64,000 nt of DNA from Ancylostoma caninum (GCA_037903475.1 JBAJFG010000121.1:744001-808000); one strand, 5' to 3'. Positions 1 through 13,363 are shown, counted from the first letter of the stretch. A program made the numbers and translations. Notes: a model not told the origin generated them from the letters alone.

Positions 1-2890
1 GCACATGATATCTATACGATGTCCGAATGACACACTGAAAGCGCATCCATCGCGCCGGTGTTTTTCTGTACAACATAATAGATCTCTCGCAAAACTCCTC
101 TTCCATGTCTTACAGTACTAGATGTAAAAAGAAGAGAAACGAAAAAGGCCAAGAATAAACGTATTACAGCTAAAAACCTAGAGCTCAGCAGAAGAAGATA
201 TCATCAAAGGAACACGTCCAGGATTAGAGAAGAATTAATTTAAAAATAAGTAGAGACTTCAATGTTGAATTCTACTGCACTTCCAAGTTACATTTTCTTT
301 TAGAACGCCTTCGACATCCATTCGATACCCATATAAAATATAATCCTGGTATTAGTAACAGAAAGCAACAATTTCAAGCAGTAGAAAAATAGGCCAAGTG
401 TTATGGAATTATTAAGAAAAAAACGCATGAACTTATTCAATGACCTGGTAGTTTCTCAGGAAAGACAGCGCTCAACAGGTGAACTTCAAATAGTACGAAA
501 TAAGATATGGCAGGTAACTGGATCTGATAACTGGATCAAGCTAAAACCTATCGCGGAAATTGAAGCTATGCTAGCAATAAACGTAAACCATGAATTCTCA
601 GGAGGCTGTGGACTCTTTGGAATAGTTGTGTGCAACTCTCAAGAGATTTGGGAGAATGATAACGATATAAATGTACGCCTCAGATCATTCAATGCCGATA
701 TAGGACACATCAGAATCCTAGGAACATTCGGTTGTTGATGCGTAAGAATTGTGCACACACCAAAAAGAATCAAATGTATCGTAAAGGACAACTCGATGTT
801 CGGTCATTGTAAAAGTGAACATCGGCCAAACCTACCTTTTTGTCGACCGCTGATACAACTGTTAAATACGATTATATACGTACATGATATACAACGGAAA
901 ACAGGAGAACAACTATAAGGATAAAAACCGAAATCAAAATCAAAGCGACACCCATCTCAGGTATTCGCTCCAAATGTTCAAAGTGCGATGAAGGCGAGAC
1001 CAATAAGGACATCATAGGAAAAGACCTCGTGCTAGACGTCAGATAATACGACAATAAAAAGTTTTTGTAAACATTTCCCTTGAATGGCCTCAGTGAAAAT
1101 AGCATCTCATTCACAAGTCCGGATTGAACTGCAGATAAAATCTAATGCATACAAAACCGGTCGCACATTCATATGTGCCACGGAGTGGAGTCAGTGGTTT
1201 GAAAAAAGTGAATGGTCGGAATTGTATGGAAACGTTGCCGCCCTCAATACATATAACTCCTCCTCTGCAGCTCCTCCGTAAAAGGATTACAGAAGGTAGG
1301 GGATAAAACTGTTTCGAACAAGCAGCAACAGTGAATTGCCACGCATTAGACGGACCAAATGACACCAATTCATCAGACAGCTCAGTCCGACTTGCTTTTG
1401 AGTGTGTGTCACTGTTCAAGATCACTACGAGGGAGATAGAGAGAGAAGGGGAAGAGAAGGGAGAGAGGAAGGGAAAAGAAGAAAAGAGGTGTAGAATGAA
1501 AGCCAAAGGGGTCACTTTCCACTCTCCCCGCCATGACGCTCAAAGCGAAAACTTGTGAACTGTTTAATGAATTGCTTACGTACTTAGTTCAAAGCTCTTT
1601 CACAGCACCAATGTGAACACTTCACTTAAGTTGAACGCTTCTCGAGCTTTTTGGGAAAAACCATCCTGAATAACCGCTACATACTATTTCAGTTGGAGAG
1701 AAATTAAAGTAGAGATGGAAAGCATAAAAACATGTACAGGTTGGCGTGCAGTAAAACTGAACTTAGGGCTCATTATTCAGTGCAAAGAATGCAGTTTGAC
1801 ACATCTAACATTTATGTGAATATATAACTATCTTGGCTTTTGAAAAAGAGTATGGCAGGCACTCAAATTTAGTGGCTCTTCCTACACCAATGGAGCACAA
1901 GCGATTTTTTTCGCTATGCTGCAGAAAAAAAACTAATCAATGAAAGCACTCGGTTTTCCCGCAAGGATTACGAAGTGACTTTCCAACTAGTCACCAGATA
2001 ATCTAACTTCAGAACGCCAAACAGACAGGAATGTTGAATACTAAATCAAACAAATACAACCCCCGAATGATAGTCTAGAGGTGGAGAAACAAAATTTAAG
2101 CAGAAAACCGAGAAAAAGACGCGTGCATACAACAGGATGCTATGAGACGTAACAGAGCAGCATTAAAAAAGAGGTGTAGGTACTCAATAGACGTTATGTC
2201 CAGCAAAGAAACATTATCGTTCCGGACGCATAAAGCGCTGCACTGCTATGAGCAAAGAAAGGACGGCGAAAAGCAAACACTGTGGACCAGCCAGTGTGGA
2301 CGTGCCTGATTCTATACAAAAAAACTTCTCCCACCTACCACTGCGGGGGCTCCGCACCTCTACAGCCTCGCTCGTTGATATCAGAAGTTAAACTTCTGGC
2401 ATCCGTGGAGATCGTTCCGTAGAGGATCGTTTAATTATAAGGAGAATTATGTATTAAGAGATATCGCATCTGCTATGAAGGAGCGGCAAAAGACCATAAG
2501 AAAACCAGTCTCAAATCGAGACAAGGACTGAAAACACTGGAGTTCAGCGAAAATGAGGCAATGAAGCAATTCAAAAGAAAAAACAAGCAGAAACTGTCAT
2601 TGCTTGGGCAATGCATTTGAGACGAGGGCTTGGGAAAAAACAGAAGCGCAGTTGCTAGATTAATGCATTCCCCGGAGGGAAATTCAGGAGTGCAAGGAAA
2701 CAATCATTCAAATGAAAATGTGTCGAAACAGAAAGAAAGCGCTGCTACGACGTTCGCTGAAAAAAAAAGAAAAAAGAATTACAATATAAAAATACAATTA
2801 TAATATAAAAATTATTTGACTACTCTTTATCAGCATAAAAATTGAGCAAGCAGATTCAAAAATTTTGCTGTTCTCTCAATGAAGCACTAC
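1..2890. other. Region with no recognisable gene
   Basis: AT-rich sequence with only short open frames. The longest plus-strand frame (403-738, 111 codons) has an ATG and ordinary composition but no recognised motif or clear splice context, so I do not call it a gene. A purine-only GA-rich tract lies around 1433-1492. A minus-strand stretch near 1421-1325 has a possible acceptor and an open frame but no good donor. Nothing here matches a family I know. Confidence 0.5.
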
Positions 2891-4411
2891 CAGGGTCAAG
2901 CGTACGGTGGTAATTTACCAAGGGGGGTCGCCTCCAGGGGAGCAGGGAGGGGTCGCCTGAAGAGGGTAGTATGATAACAGCAAGGTAGGGAAGTTTGTTT
3001 TTCATCACCGAGATCCAAGTTCGATTCCTCGCGAGGATGTTAGTATTGCAAACACTTCAACATGCTCTATTTCTTTTAGTCACTAGTGTAAAATCGACGG
3101 TTACCAATTTCTTCTTACTTTTGGACGTTCTATTTGGTTGTAAATCGACTCCTAGGGCTCAGTGAATATGTAGCTCAAAATGCAATTCCGTATATGGTGT
3201 CCTATGACCTCTGCACATCACATGGTGCTCCAGAGCTATGGAAGCGGTTCCCCTGAATCAAAACTTATGAGGATGCAAAATTCCACGGCTTCTCGTTCAT
3301 TGGAAATTCTTTTATAGCGGTAAGACCACATAGGACATGACCGCAAAATTTGTTAAATTTGATGTGTGTTGACACTCAATTACTGACAAAATCAGAAGAT
3401 TGTGTAAAAAGCGATCCTATGCATAAGAAAGAGCAATTCTTCCTCTATTATAAAGCGTTGAAGCTGCTCCCTCATACAAAGCAACCATGAAGTTATTTGC
3501 CTCAGATTGACACCGCAACCTTAAACTTGCCAAAAATCAGGTTTTTCTTCCATGGCTTTTTTTCAGCGAATATTTCAAAGCTGACAAAACCTTGAGAATG
3601 ATTCTGAAAGAGGAAGTCAATCTCTATGTTCACATAAAATTTCAGCTCTCAAAGTTACCTAGGAGGAGTTTTATTCCGTTGGTAAACCGATGGTAAACCG
3701 TTGGTAAAAATGGCAATTTTCCCAGCTTTTTACCAACGAATTTCCACCCAAATTTAACTGTAATAAACCGAATTTCTTAAAACAAGAAGATTTGTTTCAG
3801 AAAGCGCAAATCTTTCTGATAGCAGAACGACTCAAGCCATTTTCCCAGGTCACGTGCCAACCCTTTTAAAATTCGTGACAAATAACCTTACATCTGCACG
3901 TGTACGATTCTAATTCTGAGTGAAAGGACACCACTCACACGCGACTTTCACAGCTTAAAAAAATGTCCTCACAATTTGTTTTTGCTCATACACATAGAAA
4001 CTTGACTTTCGACTGCTTCACAAACATTTTTTCATTTTGCAAAAAGTAGTCTCCGGCGGGGATCGAACCCTGGACCTGTTTGAGCATGGCTACGACTTCT
4101 GCGTCACTCCCCTTGCTTACAATAAGTGTGTAGATGTGCGACATGGACATGTGCGACATCTATCCGGTTGTTTCATTGATAAAGCTTAGATTTCAAAAAT
4201 AAAAATTAAAAATTGAAAAGTGAAAAGTTAATTTTGAAAATTAATTTAATTCAAAAAAATATCTTTCGGTAATTTGGAAGTTGTTGAAATACAATGACTG
4301 AAAAAGATTAAAAAATTAAAAGTTTTGGGAGGGGGCCACATTTTCCCGTCTGCAAGAGGGGGGGGGGGTCGCTTCGGAATCGAATATTTACCAACATTAC
4401 GCTTGACCCTG
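2891..4411. mobile_element. Non-autonomous hAT-type DNA transposon
   Basis: The two ends are inverted copies of CAGGGTCAAGCGTA. The element is flanked by a perfect 8-bp direct repeat, AGCACTAC, at 2883-2890 and 4412-4419. An 8-bp target duplication with CAG-starting ends is the hAT signature. The 1521-bp interior has no transposase frame, so it would depend on an enzyme encoded elsewhere. G-rich tracts sit just inside both ends, including an 11-G run near 4358-4368. Two internal stretches (about 3008-3035 and 4050-4075, the latter on the minus strand) resemble the B-box arm of a tRNA gene. Related ends occur near 8852 and at 63069. Confidence 0.85.
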
Positions 4412-4419
4412 AGCACTAC

Positions 4420-5597
4420 AAGAAGGATAGAAAGGAGCAGACAAAAAAAAAACAGGAATTGGGAGAGAGCTCATTCGTTCTTAAGAAATACGATATGAAA
4501 CATGAGTGTATAGGCTAGGAAAGAATCTGAAACTGACTACAAAAAGAATTTGTATAGGAAAACACTCTCTTCCAGATAGTCTGTTTCACTCGGGAAAATA
4601 ATTGGGAGAGACTCCAAAGAGAAAAAACGAGTGGAAGTGTGCACGAATTGGAGAGTGTGGCAAGAAAGATCGGCATCACGCATTCAATTATAGTCGCGTT
4701 TGAAACAAACTATAAGAACAAGCAAAACAAATGGAAACACCACCTATCCGCCGCCGGAATTCCAAAACAAAAAAAAGAGAAAAGTGGATGAACGACCTTA
4801 ATGTTACCAAACATTGAAAATGATACCAAGAAGTGAAGGTGTTTAAAGCGTTCAAACGTCATTTCTGAATCTAATATTTTCATCATACGAGAAATTACAG
4901 CAACGAGCAAATCCAGCAGAAGTGAATAGTACGCCATTAGAATCAGAGGAAACTAGAAGGAAACCTCATTCTGGAAAATCAGGACTAATTTAATCAACTT
5001 GAATTCAGAGTGAACTCCATTGTACCAGTTTCTCAGAGGGAACCTCGAGGAAAAAATGCGCAACACTTACTGACCCAAACATTCCACGGTTCCAAGCTTT
5101 GTAATCTCATAATAGGAATGATGGGTATTGAAAATTCTACCAGACTAGCCCAAAAACCATGCAAGTAGGGTAATCCTAATCCTAATCCTGGAGCTTGGAC
5201 AAATCCCGCATAGGTTATTACGCTACCAAGAAAAAAAAAAACTAGAAAATGCCATTCGAAAAACTGGCCAAATACTAGTGTAAAGGTAATTATTCCACTG
5301 GTTTTAGAGAAATGTGGCACAATTTAACAAAACCAGACGCATATTCTCCACAGTTGCTGTGAATAACTAAAATATACCAGCCGTAGATCACAACCACATA
5401 CCCATGAGAATACTTCAGAATAAACATGAAATTTTTTTATTACATCACAATATAGTACCCAAAAATGCGTGCAGTACATATTTGGCTGCCAAGTACGAAC
5501 TGGGTAAAACAGACCTATTCAAAAAGTGAAAAATGCTATTAAATTCTAGATATAGTTGAACAATATATACACAATCAGATCGAAATACAAAGCGTCT
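4420..5597. other. Intergenic sequence downstream of the 12-exon gene
   Basis: No convincing exon or repeat was found. A short CCTAAT repeat (three units) occurs at about 5171-5188. The sequence lies 3' of the gene that stops at 5598 on the minus strand and probably includes its 3' UTR. Confidence 0.4.
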
Positions 5598-8500
5598 CTA
5601 TTTCCGACGAGTAGGCAGACATAGCCTTTTCGCCCTCTCATCAAGCACTATCATTTTTCCTTTCGTACAGTCATCGCATGCAGGTAAACGTATCACGATG
5701 TAGGATGGCTCCTTCTGATATACCTGAACATTCCTTTTATACTTCAACATTGCTTCAACTCAGCAGATAACACTGCATGGTCATAGGGGATACGACAAAC
5801 ATACCTTTCGATCACAAACAGGGCAGCAGAAGTTCGGGGCCGGGACAGGACCACGACGTTTCAAGGTTGGTATCCCATCGAGGGAAGAGTCACTTGAACA
5901 GGAGCGTTTTATACGAGGAGAACTCGTCAGCACGGTAGAATGAGATTGGTCAGGAGCGTTGCCGGCATGATAACTGTAAAAATGGAGAAGTGAGGGCACA
6001 ACGATATGACAATCATGAAACTATGTATTACCCCGAGTGATCGGAATGTTGAATCGGTTTCGTTTCGCACAAGTTAGCGTTGTCCTCTCCAATCCATTCG
6101 AAGCGGCCATCTTCATACTGCACCTGCAAAGACAAATTCGTTTAGAGCGTCGTACGCCAATTACCACAGCAGAATAAAAGCGCCAAATTCTGGAGCTGTC
6201 CTAACTTGCAGAAAACCTCTTTAAAAATGTCTCATTTCTTGCACTCTTCAAACTGAACTGAAGTGAAGCAGAATGACTGCATGAACAGTAAGGTTAAGGC
6301 GCAGTTCAACAAATTTAAGCTAATACTGACCGCGCATACGAGAGGAACTACTATTACAGATGCTACCGATACAAGCGTAAGCGAAATAATACTACAGTTA
6401 GAAAGTGTTTATTGGCAAACATTTCAAAGGATAACCAGCTGTAACCATGCTTCTGAAGTTACACCAGGGTTTCGCACCTTGGAATGTTAACAAGAAAAAA
6501 GGAGTCGGGAGGAAATGATCAACTAGCTTGTAATCGTAGTCAAACAGTTTATCCACTAGAGGGATAATTTCATGATAAACATGCTCTCTAACAAATACAG
6601 CAATGACTCTATGCAAAAGCATAAGAAGACAGAGGGATAGAGAGAGAGAAGTGTGAAAATGACTGCGCACAAGAGTGCTTAAGATGGCATATAACACTTC
6701 AATCACTTGCCTTCCACCTGCCATTTTTCACGTAACGGACAGAAGCATTTCGTGGAGGTTCCTGAGCAGGTAATCGCTCTTCCACGTGTTGACTGGCATG
6801 TGCGATATTTGAATCACTACATTTCAAACCAGCACCGTCGCTATGGTTGGCAAGAGTCTAAAATCACTGTTAATGAGCGGTGAGCACGAAAAATAATAAG
6901 AAGCAACAAAATCATTAACAACAAGCAATAAGCTTCAGCTTTTGGAAACAATGTAGACGAACCATATGATCCGAACGCGAAAAGCGTTGCAAGTCGCTCT
7001 TCGACATATCCACGGACTTGCTTCCCCTGGAAGACAAGGAATATCGATAAATGCAGCTTCTGCGATTGCAGAAATTATTGTGCTGGCAAAGTAACATAGT
7101 CACTACACCAGAAACGGTCAAGTAAAAATCAGTCGTTAACCAGTCAAGCACTCAGCTACATATGGTTTTTGAAAGCAATCGACGACCATTGCTCCTACCA
7201 TAGTGTTGCTGAGACGAAAACCATTTCAGAGTTAAACGAAAATGAAAAAAAAATCACGGCTAGGTCGAAAAATACAAAAGCAACAAAAACTGGAAATTTT
7301 AAAACCTTCAAAAATCTTTTTCATATTTGAAATGAATAATTCTAATTACTTTCATTCACGTTTTAGAGCTGATGTAAACATTGTCAATGTAATGAAAATG
7401 TGAAAATCAGAAAATTTCAAAACTAATTTTGAATAAAATCGATAAATGAATCGTGATGAAAAAACTTACACTGAAATAGCAGGCATTGCTACTTGGACGA
7501 TCTGTTGTATGCTTTCATCTGTGAGGTTGTTCACATCGATCCGTAATGCCGCTAGTTGCGTGCGGTCAAACTGTAACACTGGGATCGGTGAAAAGGTGTA
7601 GCGCGAGAAAATGCACTTCTGCTCAATAATAAAGTTTATTGAATGATAAACGTTGCAGATCCATGTGGAATCAATGCCTATTCAGACGAAGGTGATATTA
7701 TAATCTTCCTAAAAGCTACACTTTTTTTATAGCTAAGGCATCAACTTACACAAATGTGCCTAGTGCTAAAGGCAAAATAACGACGACGAATAACGACAAA
7801 TCAGGGATCATTTCTTAATAACTTGTTTCAAGACGACGACTTCACTGGAGTGAACCAAAAGCATACACCATTAGCCCTAGGCCTACTTCAAGCGACGCGA
7901 TTTGATCGCCTCGGCTAAGTTTTGCACGAGCTTTCAATGATTGGGGAAGGCATTGAACCATTGGCTAGGTTCTCAAACAATTTCCGGGGCAAGTCCCGTT
8001 CCGAACGAGCAGGAGGCGAGGGTCGGAACAAGCGTGTGGGTGTTTTGCCCGAGAAGTAGCCGCGTTCAGGCCGTTGTAGGGCCGCTGAAAACGGGACCTG
8101 CATTCTTATCCGCCCGAGCACAGAACCACGAGACATGCATTATGATCGCTCAAATGTAAACAAGATGAATAAATACACGAAATGTTAGATAGACAAATGC
8201 TTCAGTGTCAGCCTTCACTTGCAATTTTATTAATTTTAAGGGTAAGTAAAAATGCCGAGTTATTCAACGAATAGTGCCTTTTTCTAATAACTCGATTTTT
8301 GAGCCTTTTCGAATAGTCGATATTTCAAATAACTAGATTTTCGACTCTTTTCGAATAATCGATATTTCGAGCGACTCGAAAGTCTATTTATTCGAAACAC
8401 GACTCAGTTTGACTCGGTCGAGTCAAATGTCTAAAGCGCACGTTGTTTTACGTCGTGCAAAAATTTCAGCATCGGAGAAGATCGAACCCTTGACTATGTA

Positions 8501-11500
8501 GATGACGTGTACCGGACTTTTCAAGACAAACTTGAAGCAAATCGCTTAACTGAATGTGAACACACTTCCAGAGCGATATTCGCCAACCACGTACTTTTCA
8601 ATTTTTTGCAAAAATTCTGGATAGAGAAAGGGTCGAACTCTTGATAGTGTAGGCGGTGACTAGTTTTTGTCCAGATTTCTTTTCCATAGCTACTTGGCTG
8701 CTTTTTAGTGTTCCTCTAGTACCTGCCTTTTCGTTCTCATTTCTCATTTCGTTTGAGAATTTGTGTGCGAAGGGGAGGAGGTCGTATTTTTAGCGAATAG
8801 GGGGGGGGGTCGTATGGGGGTCGACTTTTCATCCTCAGCACGCTTGACTCTGGCGCGAATGATTCTGCGTTCAGTCTGCGATTCGCCCGACAGCGCGTTT
8901 GGCCAGCAACATACGTGGTTTCGCCCGCTGTTTGCCCGCTACTGGTTCTCGTTCAAATGTTTCATCGGGGATTTGCCGGCGGTTTGAACGGGATTTGCCC
9001 CCGAAATTGTCTGAGTTACTCCCACTAGAATTTCGATATTTAGGCTTCATTTACATTAGCTTTCCGTAGCTAGCGGTAGTAAGCTTTTATAAAAAGCCTT
9101 CTACGTCTGAATTGTGGCTTCCGATTGGTTTCGAAAAGCTATTTTAGTGTTTCGGACTGGTTTTAATTCTCTATTTGACTTGCTGATCACAGTTATTGCG
9201 TTTTTTTTTTGAATTTTAGAAAACATGCACAATTTGAGAATATACGAAGTCGGTTAAAAGAAGGAATATGAAGTCACTCTGAAATACTGGACTCTGAGAA
9301 GGAATTCAGAGGGCATTACTTAGAAAAAGGAACTCAGATTTGCACATATTCTCATTGAATCTCGAGAGGGAGTCTGTTATAGTAAGAAACCCACATGAAT
9401 GAATAGAAATAAAAGAAGTTTCTGAGAAAAAGAAGCAAGAAACTATACGATTCAGTCGCATCGCAACGTCTGGACTAGCGAAGCGATTGCATGAGAAGTG
9501 AGGAAAATCGCGATTTGGTCGCTACACCATTCCTTGAGAGATTTTGTAAAAATCGGCAGCACGTCTATGGATTGCTTTTGGAAATGAAGGCGCGTGGAAT
9601 GACCAAGACAGCTTTTATGATGTTTGTAATCGCCACAATCGCGTGGCGACCAAATCGTCATCGCTTCAAGTATGCCCAGCCCTATTCTTGAGAAAAAAAA
9701 CATATAGGCCAAATAAAAAGACATTTAGAGAATGCTGAGCACAAACCACTAGCGTCTGTCCAGCTGCATCCGTAAGCTTGAGGCTCCCGTCATCCGTGAT
9801 TATCATTGTTAGCGAATCCGTGCTAGAACAATTACTGACCATTTGTTCATCTGGAATAGTGGTATTAAAATGAGCAAAAATGAAATATGCAACACAAAAG
9901 GAAACCAAACCGTTACCATACTGATTGCGTGGAGCCAGCGATGATTCAGAAAGTCTTTGTCGACGCTCAGCAATCGCCACTAAAGTGTTGAACTGCGCTT
10001 CGGTCAAGTCGTTTAAATTCTGCATACTAAGCCCCGCTGCTTCTATATCCTCAGGCATTACCTTCAACATTTCACAACATATATTACAATGAAGGGAAGA
10101 AATCGACACGCACCATGATGGTTTTTTCCGACTGAGATGAAGGACCTTTTGAGGTCAATGAACTAGAGTCGTCATTGCAGGAGTCACTCACTGTGGGCTC
10201 CTCTGACAGTAAAAGTGGTTTCGAGTCCTATGAAGAGAGACCATAATAGATACAGAAAAACACAGAAAGTTTAGCAAAATAGATATTCCGCTAATATACT
10301 GTTGGTAAAGCTTGAATCAGGCGTGAGATCTTGAAGTGAAGCATTGCAGCAAAAACTTTTATTTTGAATGTGAACGACATTCCATCACTCTTACTACTTC
10401 ACTCACCTTCTCTGTCCATCTGCTACAACACCACACACCATTTTATTTGGTTGATACAAAAAGTGACGCTTTCTTGCGTTGGCTTCTTTTTTTTTACAAT
10501 TTTCTGAACGATAACTTCTGATAGGGATCGAAACCAGGTTAGGGAACCAAATTATGCTGCCTGCGCCTCAAAACATTACATTGGCTCAAGGAAAACCATC
10601 GCTGGTTTGCGTGGTTGAGGTTTCATGAATCCCAGTCCTGACCAGCAGGGAACATAACTTATCGTATGTGCAGGTTACTGAAGCCGGTGCGCACAGAAAT
10701 TGGAAAACTGTGAGGTGAAGAACAAGCAGACTTTTATCCCGTCATGTTCAGCTATTTTTTTGCGAAATAAGAGCTTCTGAAGCTGGAGAGGTGGCAGCCA
10801 TAAATTTTTCCAGCGCATATGATGACTACCAGGGAAGGAGGGAGGGAAGGGAAGCAAGATTTGAAGGCATCAATCAAAAACTCCTTTTTTGCACTTCAAG
10901 AAATCGGAATTAAAGAAGCACATTATAAATAGCAAATAATCTCAGAAATATACCCAGCAAAAAATAAGTAGATGAAAAGAATATACTAAGCGGAAAAAAC
11001 GGAGAGATAAAGACTTACATCGCGAACATCTACGCTGCTCCCAATCATGATTAAGTCTTCGGGATATGCCGTTGGATCTGCATCAATTCCTAAACTGTAA
11101 TATTCTCACTGAGCATGTAGACGTCACAATACACAAGACAAGCAGTAAAAACTGAAGGCAAAGAGAGACCAACTTAACCGACCCATTAATTTCTCATAAT
11201 ACTGGTTTTCCGGACCGATAAGCGAAGCTGGCTCACTACCCGGCAAATAAGAGTTTTCAGTGGGAACTTCGCAATTTTCTAAGGACGACCTGTAAGAAAA
11301 AACGTCGATGTTAGACAGTTCAATCTATGGGGCCGCATAGGAGAACATATGCGTCTTAAATATGAGTTTGGCGGGACCAAAACCGCGATTCGTTTGAGTA
11401 CACTTCCACTCCGGGTCCATAAAGAATAGTCTGATTTTTCGCCTATTCAGACCTGCAGTTTTTATAAATTGTCAGAAACAAGGGTTCGCACATATAATTC

Positions 11501-12185
11501 TGAAGAAATAAAAACTCAAGTGTTCAATTTTCCCCCGGACACATCTAAACAATTTCGTCCCACAAGATAATAGTGATTAAGGGCAGAAAGTGCATTGAAA
11601 GACACATTATTGATTAAAGCTGTTCTTCTCCCAATAAAAAGTCATTTTAATAACAAGCAATTTTCCGATGTTTAGAGAGTGTGCGTCATGCAGTTCCCTT
11701 CCTAAGACTTCATATTTTAGACCCGATCTTTCTCTAAGAATATTGCTATAGTAAGTTCTCGTATAGGGCCCTTGAAAAGCTCAGGAAAAAAAACGTACAG
11801 CACACTCCAATGATGAAAGCCCGTAAGTACGCACTATACCAGATGCTTAACCAACAAGAAGCTCTGACTGTCTACGTATCCACACTATTCAATGATATCA
11901 CCGTTCCCATTCTCGCCAAACATCGTAGCTTCGTGTCCTAACCTGCCCAAACGAGTTAAATGACGAGCGCGCACGGCCTCACCCACCGGAGTTTTTTTTT
12001 TGTGTATGCACACCCCATCCAGCAGCTACAGACAAGGGCAGAGTTGAAAGTAGTGCCAAATACCTAGAAGCTTGTTCGCGCTCCACGTCGTCGGGAAGCA
12101 CCGGATCATCGTTGCAAGCGCTGAATTGTACTGCGTCACCATCTGGTGGGAGTGAGGCGAACTTCTCTCCATCACACATTCCACA
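5598..12185 (-). CDS. 12-exon gene, unrecognised Cys-pair protein (5' end missing)
   Basis: Exons on the minus strand: 12185-12064, 11289-11179, 11094-11019, 10227-10114, 10061-9917, 9850-9747, 7570-7470, 7059-6963, 6857-6711, 6123-6032, 5973-5805, 5723-5598 (TAG stop). They join in phase throughout into about 467 codons. The first exon seen starts on a codon boundary after a TTCTGCAG acceptor, so at least one upstream exon is missing. The N-terminal exon has CGMC; the last two exons give CPVC then CDDC, a C-x2-C-x18-C-x2-C zinc-ribbon-like pair. The middle is acidic, Ser/Thr-rich and probably disordered, with two similar helical stretches (DLTEAQFNTLVAIAERR and NLTDESIQQIVQVAMPAI). The third-last intron has a GC donor (AAG|GCAAGT). 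The exon 8 frame and the 52-bp intron at 10113-10062 are the weakest points. I infer a nuclear, zinc-binding protein; the family is unknown. Confidence 0.75.
8270..8430. repeat. TTCGAATA/TCGATATTT-rich simple repeat
   Basis: The motif TTTTCGAATAgTCGATATTTC recurs several times in diverged tandem form inside the 7972-9015 element. A similar TTCGAA-rich composition is found in the MITE at 53820-54684. Confidence 0.6.
8790..8852. mobile_element. Right end of a CAGGGTCAAGCGT-family hAT element
   Basis: A G-run followed by GTCGTATGGG and then CGCTTGACTCTG resembles the right end of the hAT at 2891-4411 (CGCTTGACCCTG). No matching left end or 8-bp duplication could be fixed, so this is a partial copy nested in the 7972-9015 element. 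Confidence 0.4.
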
Positions 12186-12443
12186 CTGCAGAAGTTTTAC
12201 TCGATGAAAGTATGAAACACCGCCATCAATGCAGAAATAAGCAGAAACAAAACCAATTTTCGAGATTGTCAAGGAAAAACTGGGGTGAATAGAGGCGGGC
12301 AATCAAATGCTGCCAGTGTAACTGCACCAAGCGGACGTCCCATTCAGGCCCCAGCGCAGCTTGTCGGTAGGCAAGCTGGGCTTCGTAAGGGGTTGAAAAG
12401 CAAAAGGGGCTTCGTACGGGTTCGGGGCCGAGCCCCAGAAAAA

Positions 12444-12570
12444 CTCAGACAATTGCAGCGGCCGGCCCGCGCACCCACTAGCGGCCGGGCTATCGCCGCC
12501 ACCGCCGTCCGGCCGCTAAACCAGCGCGGGCCGGCCGTTACTAGGCCGCCGCTCGGCCTGCATGGTGATC
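12444..12570. repeat. GC-rich MITE-like block, left-hand copy
   Basis: Starts CTCAGACAATTGCAG and continues as a very GC-rich run of GGCCGG palindromes, in sharp contrast to the AT-rich surroundings. Its terminus is inverted relative to the block ending at 14133 and resembles the terminus of the 7972-9015 element. Confidence 0.55.
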
Positions 12571-13363
12571 AAATCGATCGATTCGCTTCCGTCCTTCGAA
12601 TTTTCTGTCTTTCTTGATTTACTGCGAGCGAGTTCTACAATGTGCATTTATTATAGCAAAAATCGAACACATATATACAACTCTATATTTTTTTTGAAGG
12701 AATTCATGAATCGAAAGAAATAATCAACGAATCCGTGCTCTTACAATAGGAAAACAAACAGTAAGACTGACAACTAGCAAACTTTCAGTACATTGGTTTA
12801 CATTTTCGACTTCAAGAAAGTAAGCATCGTTTGTTCAAGAGCAATCTTAAAAACACACAAAAAAAGCAAGACAATGGCATAAATGGATCCAGCATATAAA
12901 AAACCAATTAAGGAAGTAGATGCGTCCATCGCCGCCACCGCCGTCCGGCCGCTAAACCAGCGCGGGCCGGCCGTTACTAGGCCGCCGCTCGGCCTGCATG
13001 GTGATCAAATCGATCGATTCGCTTCCGTCCTTCGAATTTTCTGTCTTTCTTGATTTACTGCGAGCGAGTTCTACAATGTGCATTTATTATAGCAAAAATC
13101 GAACACATATATACAACTCTATATTTTTTTTGAAGGAATTCATGAATCGAAAGAAATAATCAACGAATCCGTGCTCTTACAATAGGAAAACAAACAGTAA
13201 GACTGACAACTAGCAAACTTTCAGTACATTGGTTTACATTTTCGACTTCAAGAAAGTAAGCATCGTTTGTTCAAGAGCAATCTTAAAAACACACAAAAAA
13301 AGCAAGACAATGGCATAAATGGATCCAGCATATAAAAAACCAATTAAGGAAGTAGATGCGTCC
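12492..13363. repeat. Exact 436-bp tandem duplication
   Basis: Unit 1 is 12492-12927 and unit 2 is 12928-13363. They appear identical over their whole length. Each begins in the GC-rich block (ATCGCCGCCACCGCC) and ends in AT-rich sequence (GTAGATGCGTCC). The third position, at 13364, diverges after ATGGCC. The break has only a few bases of shared sequence, so the duplication arose by a short-homology event or is an assembly artefact. It lies in the presumed 5' intron of the 12-exon gene. Confidence 0.85.

Larger units (their letters stand above)
7972..9015. mobile_element. 1.04 kb TIR element in an intron of the 12-exon gene
   Basis: The ends are inverted repeats matching at 27 of 30 positions. 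They start CTCAAACAATTTC on the left and CTCAGACAATTTC when the right end is read inward. No transposase frame is present. I could not identify a target duplication with confidence, so the superfamily is open. The element sits in the intron between exons 9747 and 7570. Its interior contains a TTCGAAT-rich stretch and a fragment resembling the hAT family at 2891. Confidence 0.65.

Noticed and set aside
4040..4110. A functional tRNA gene
   Set aside because: Only a B-box-like arm is visible; I could not fold a full cloverleaf with an A box and anticodon stem.
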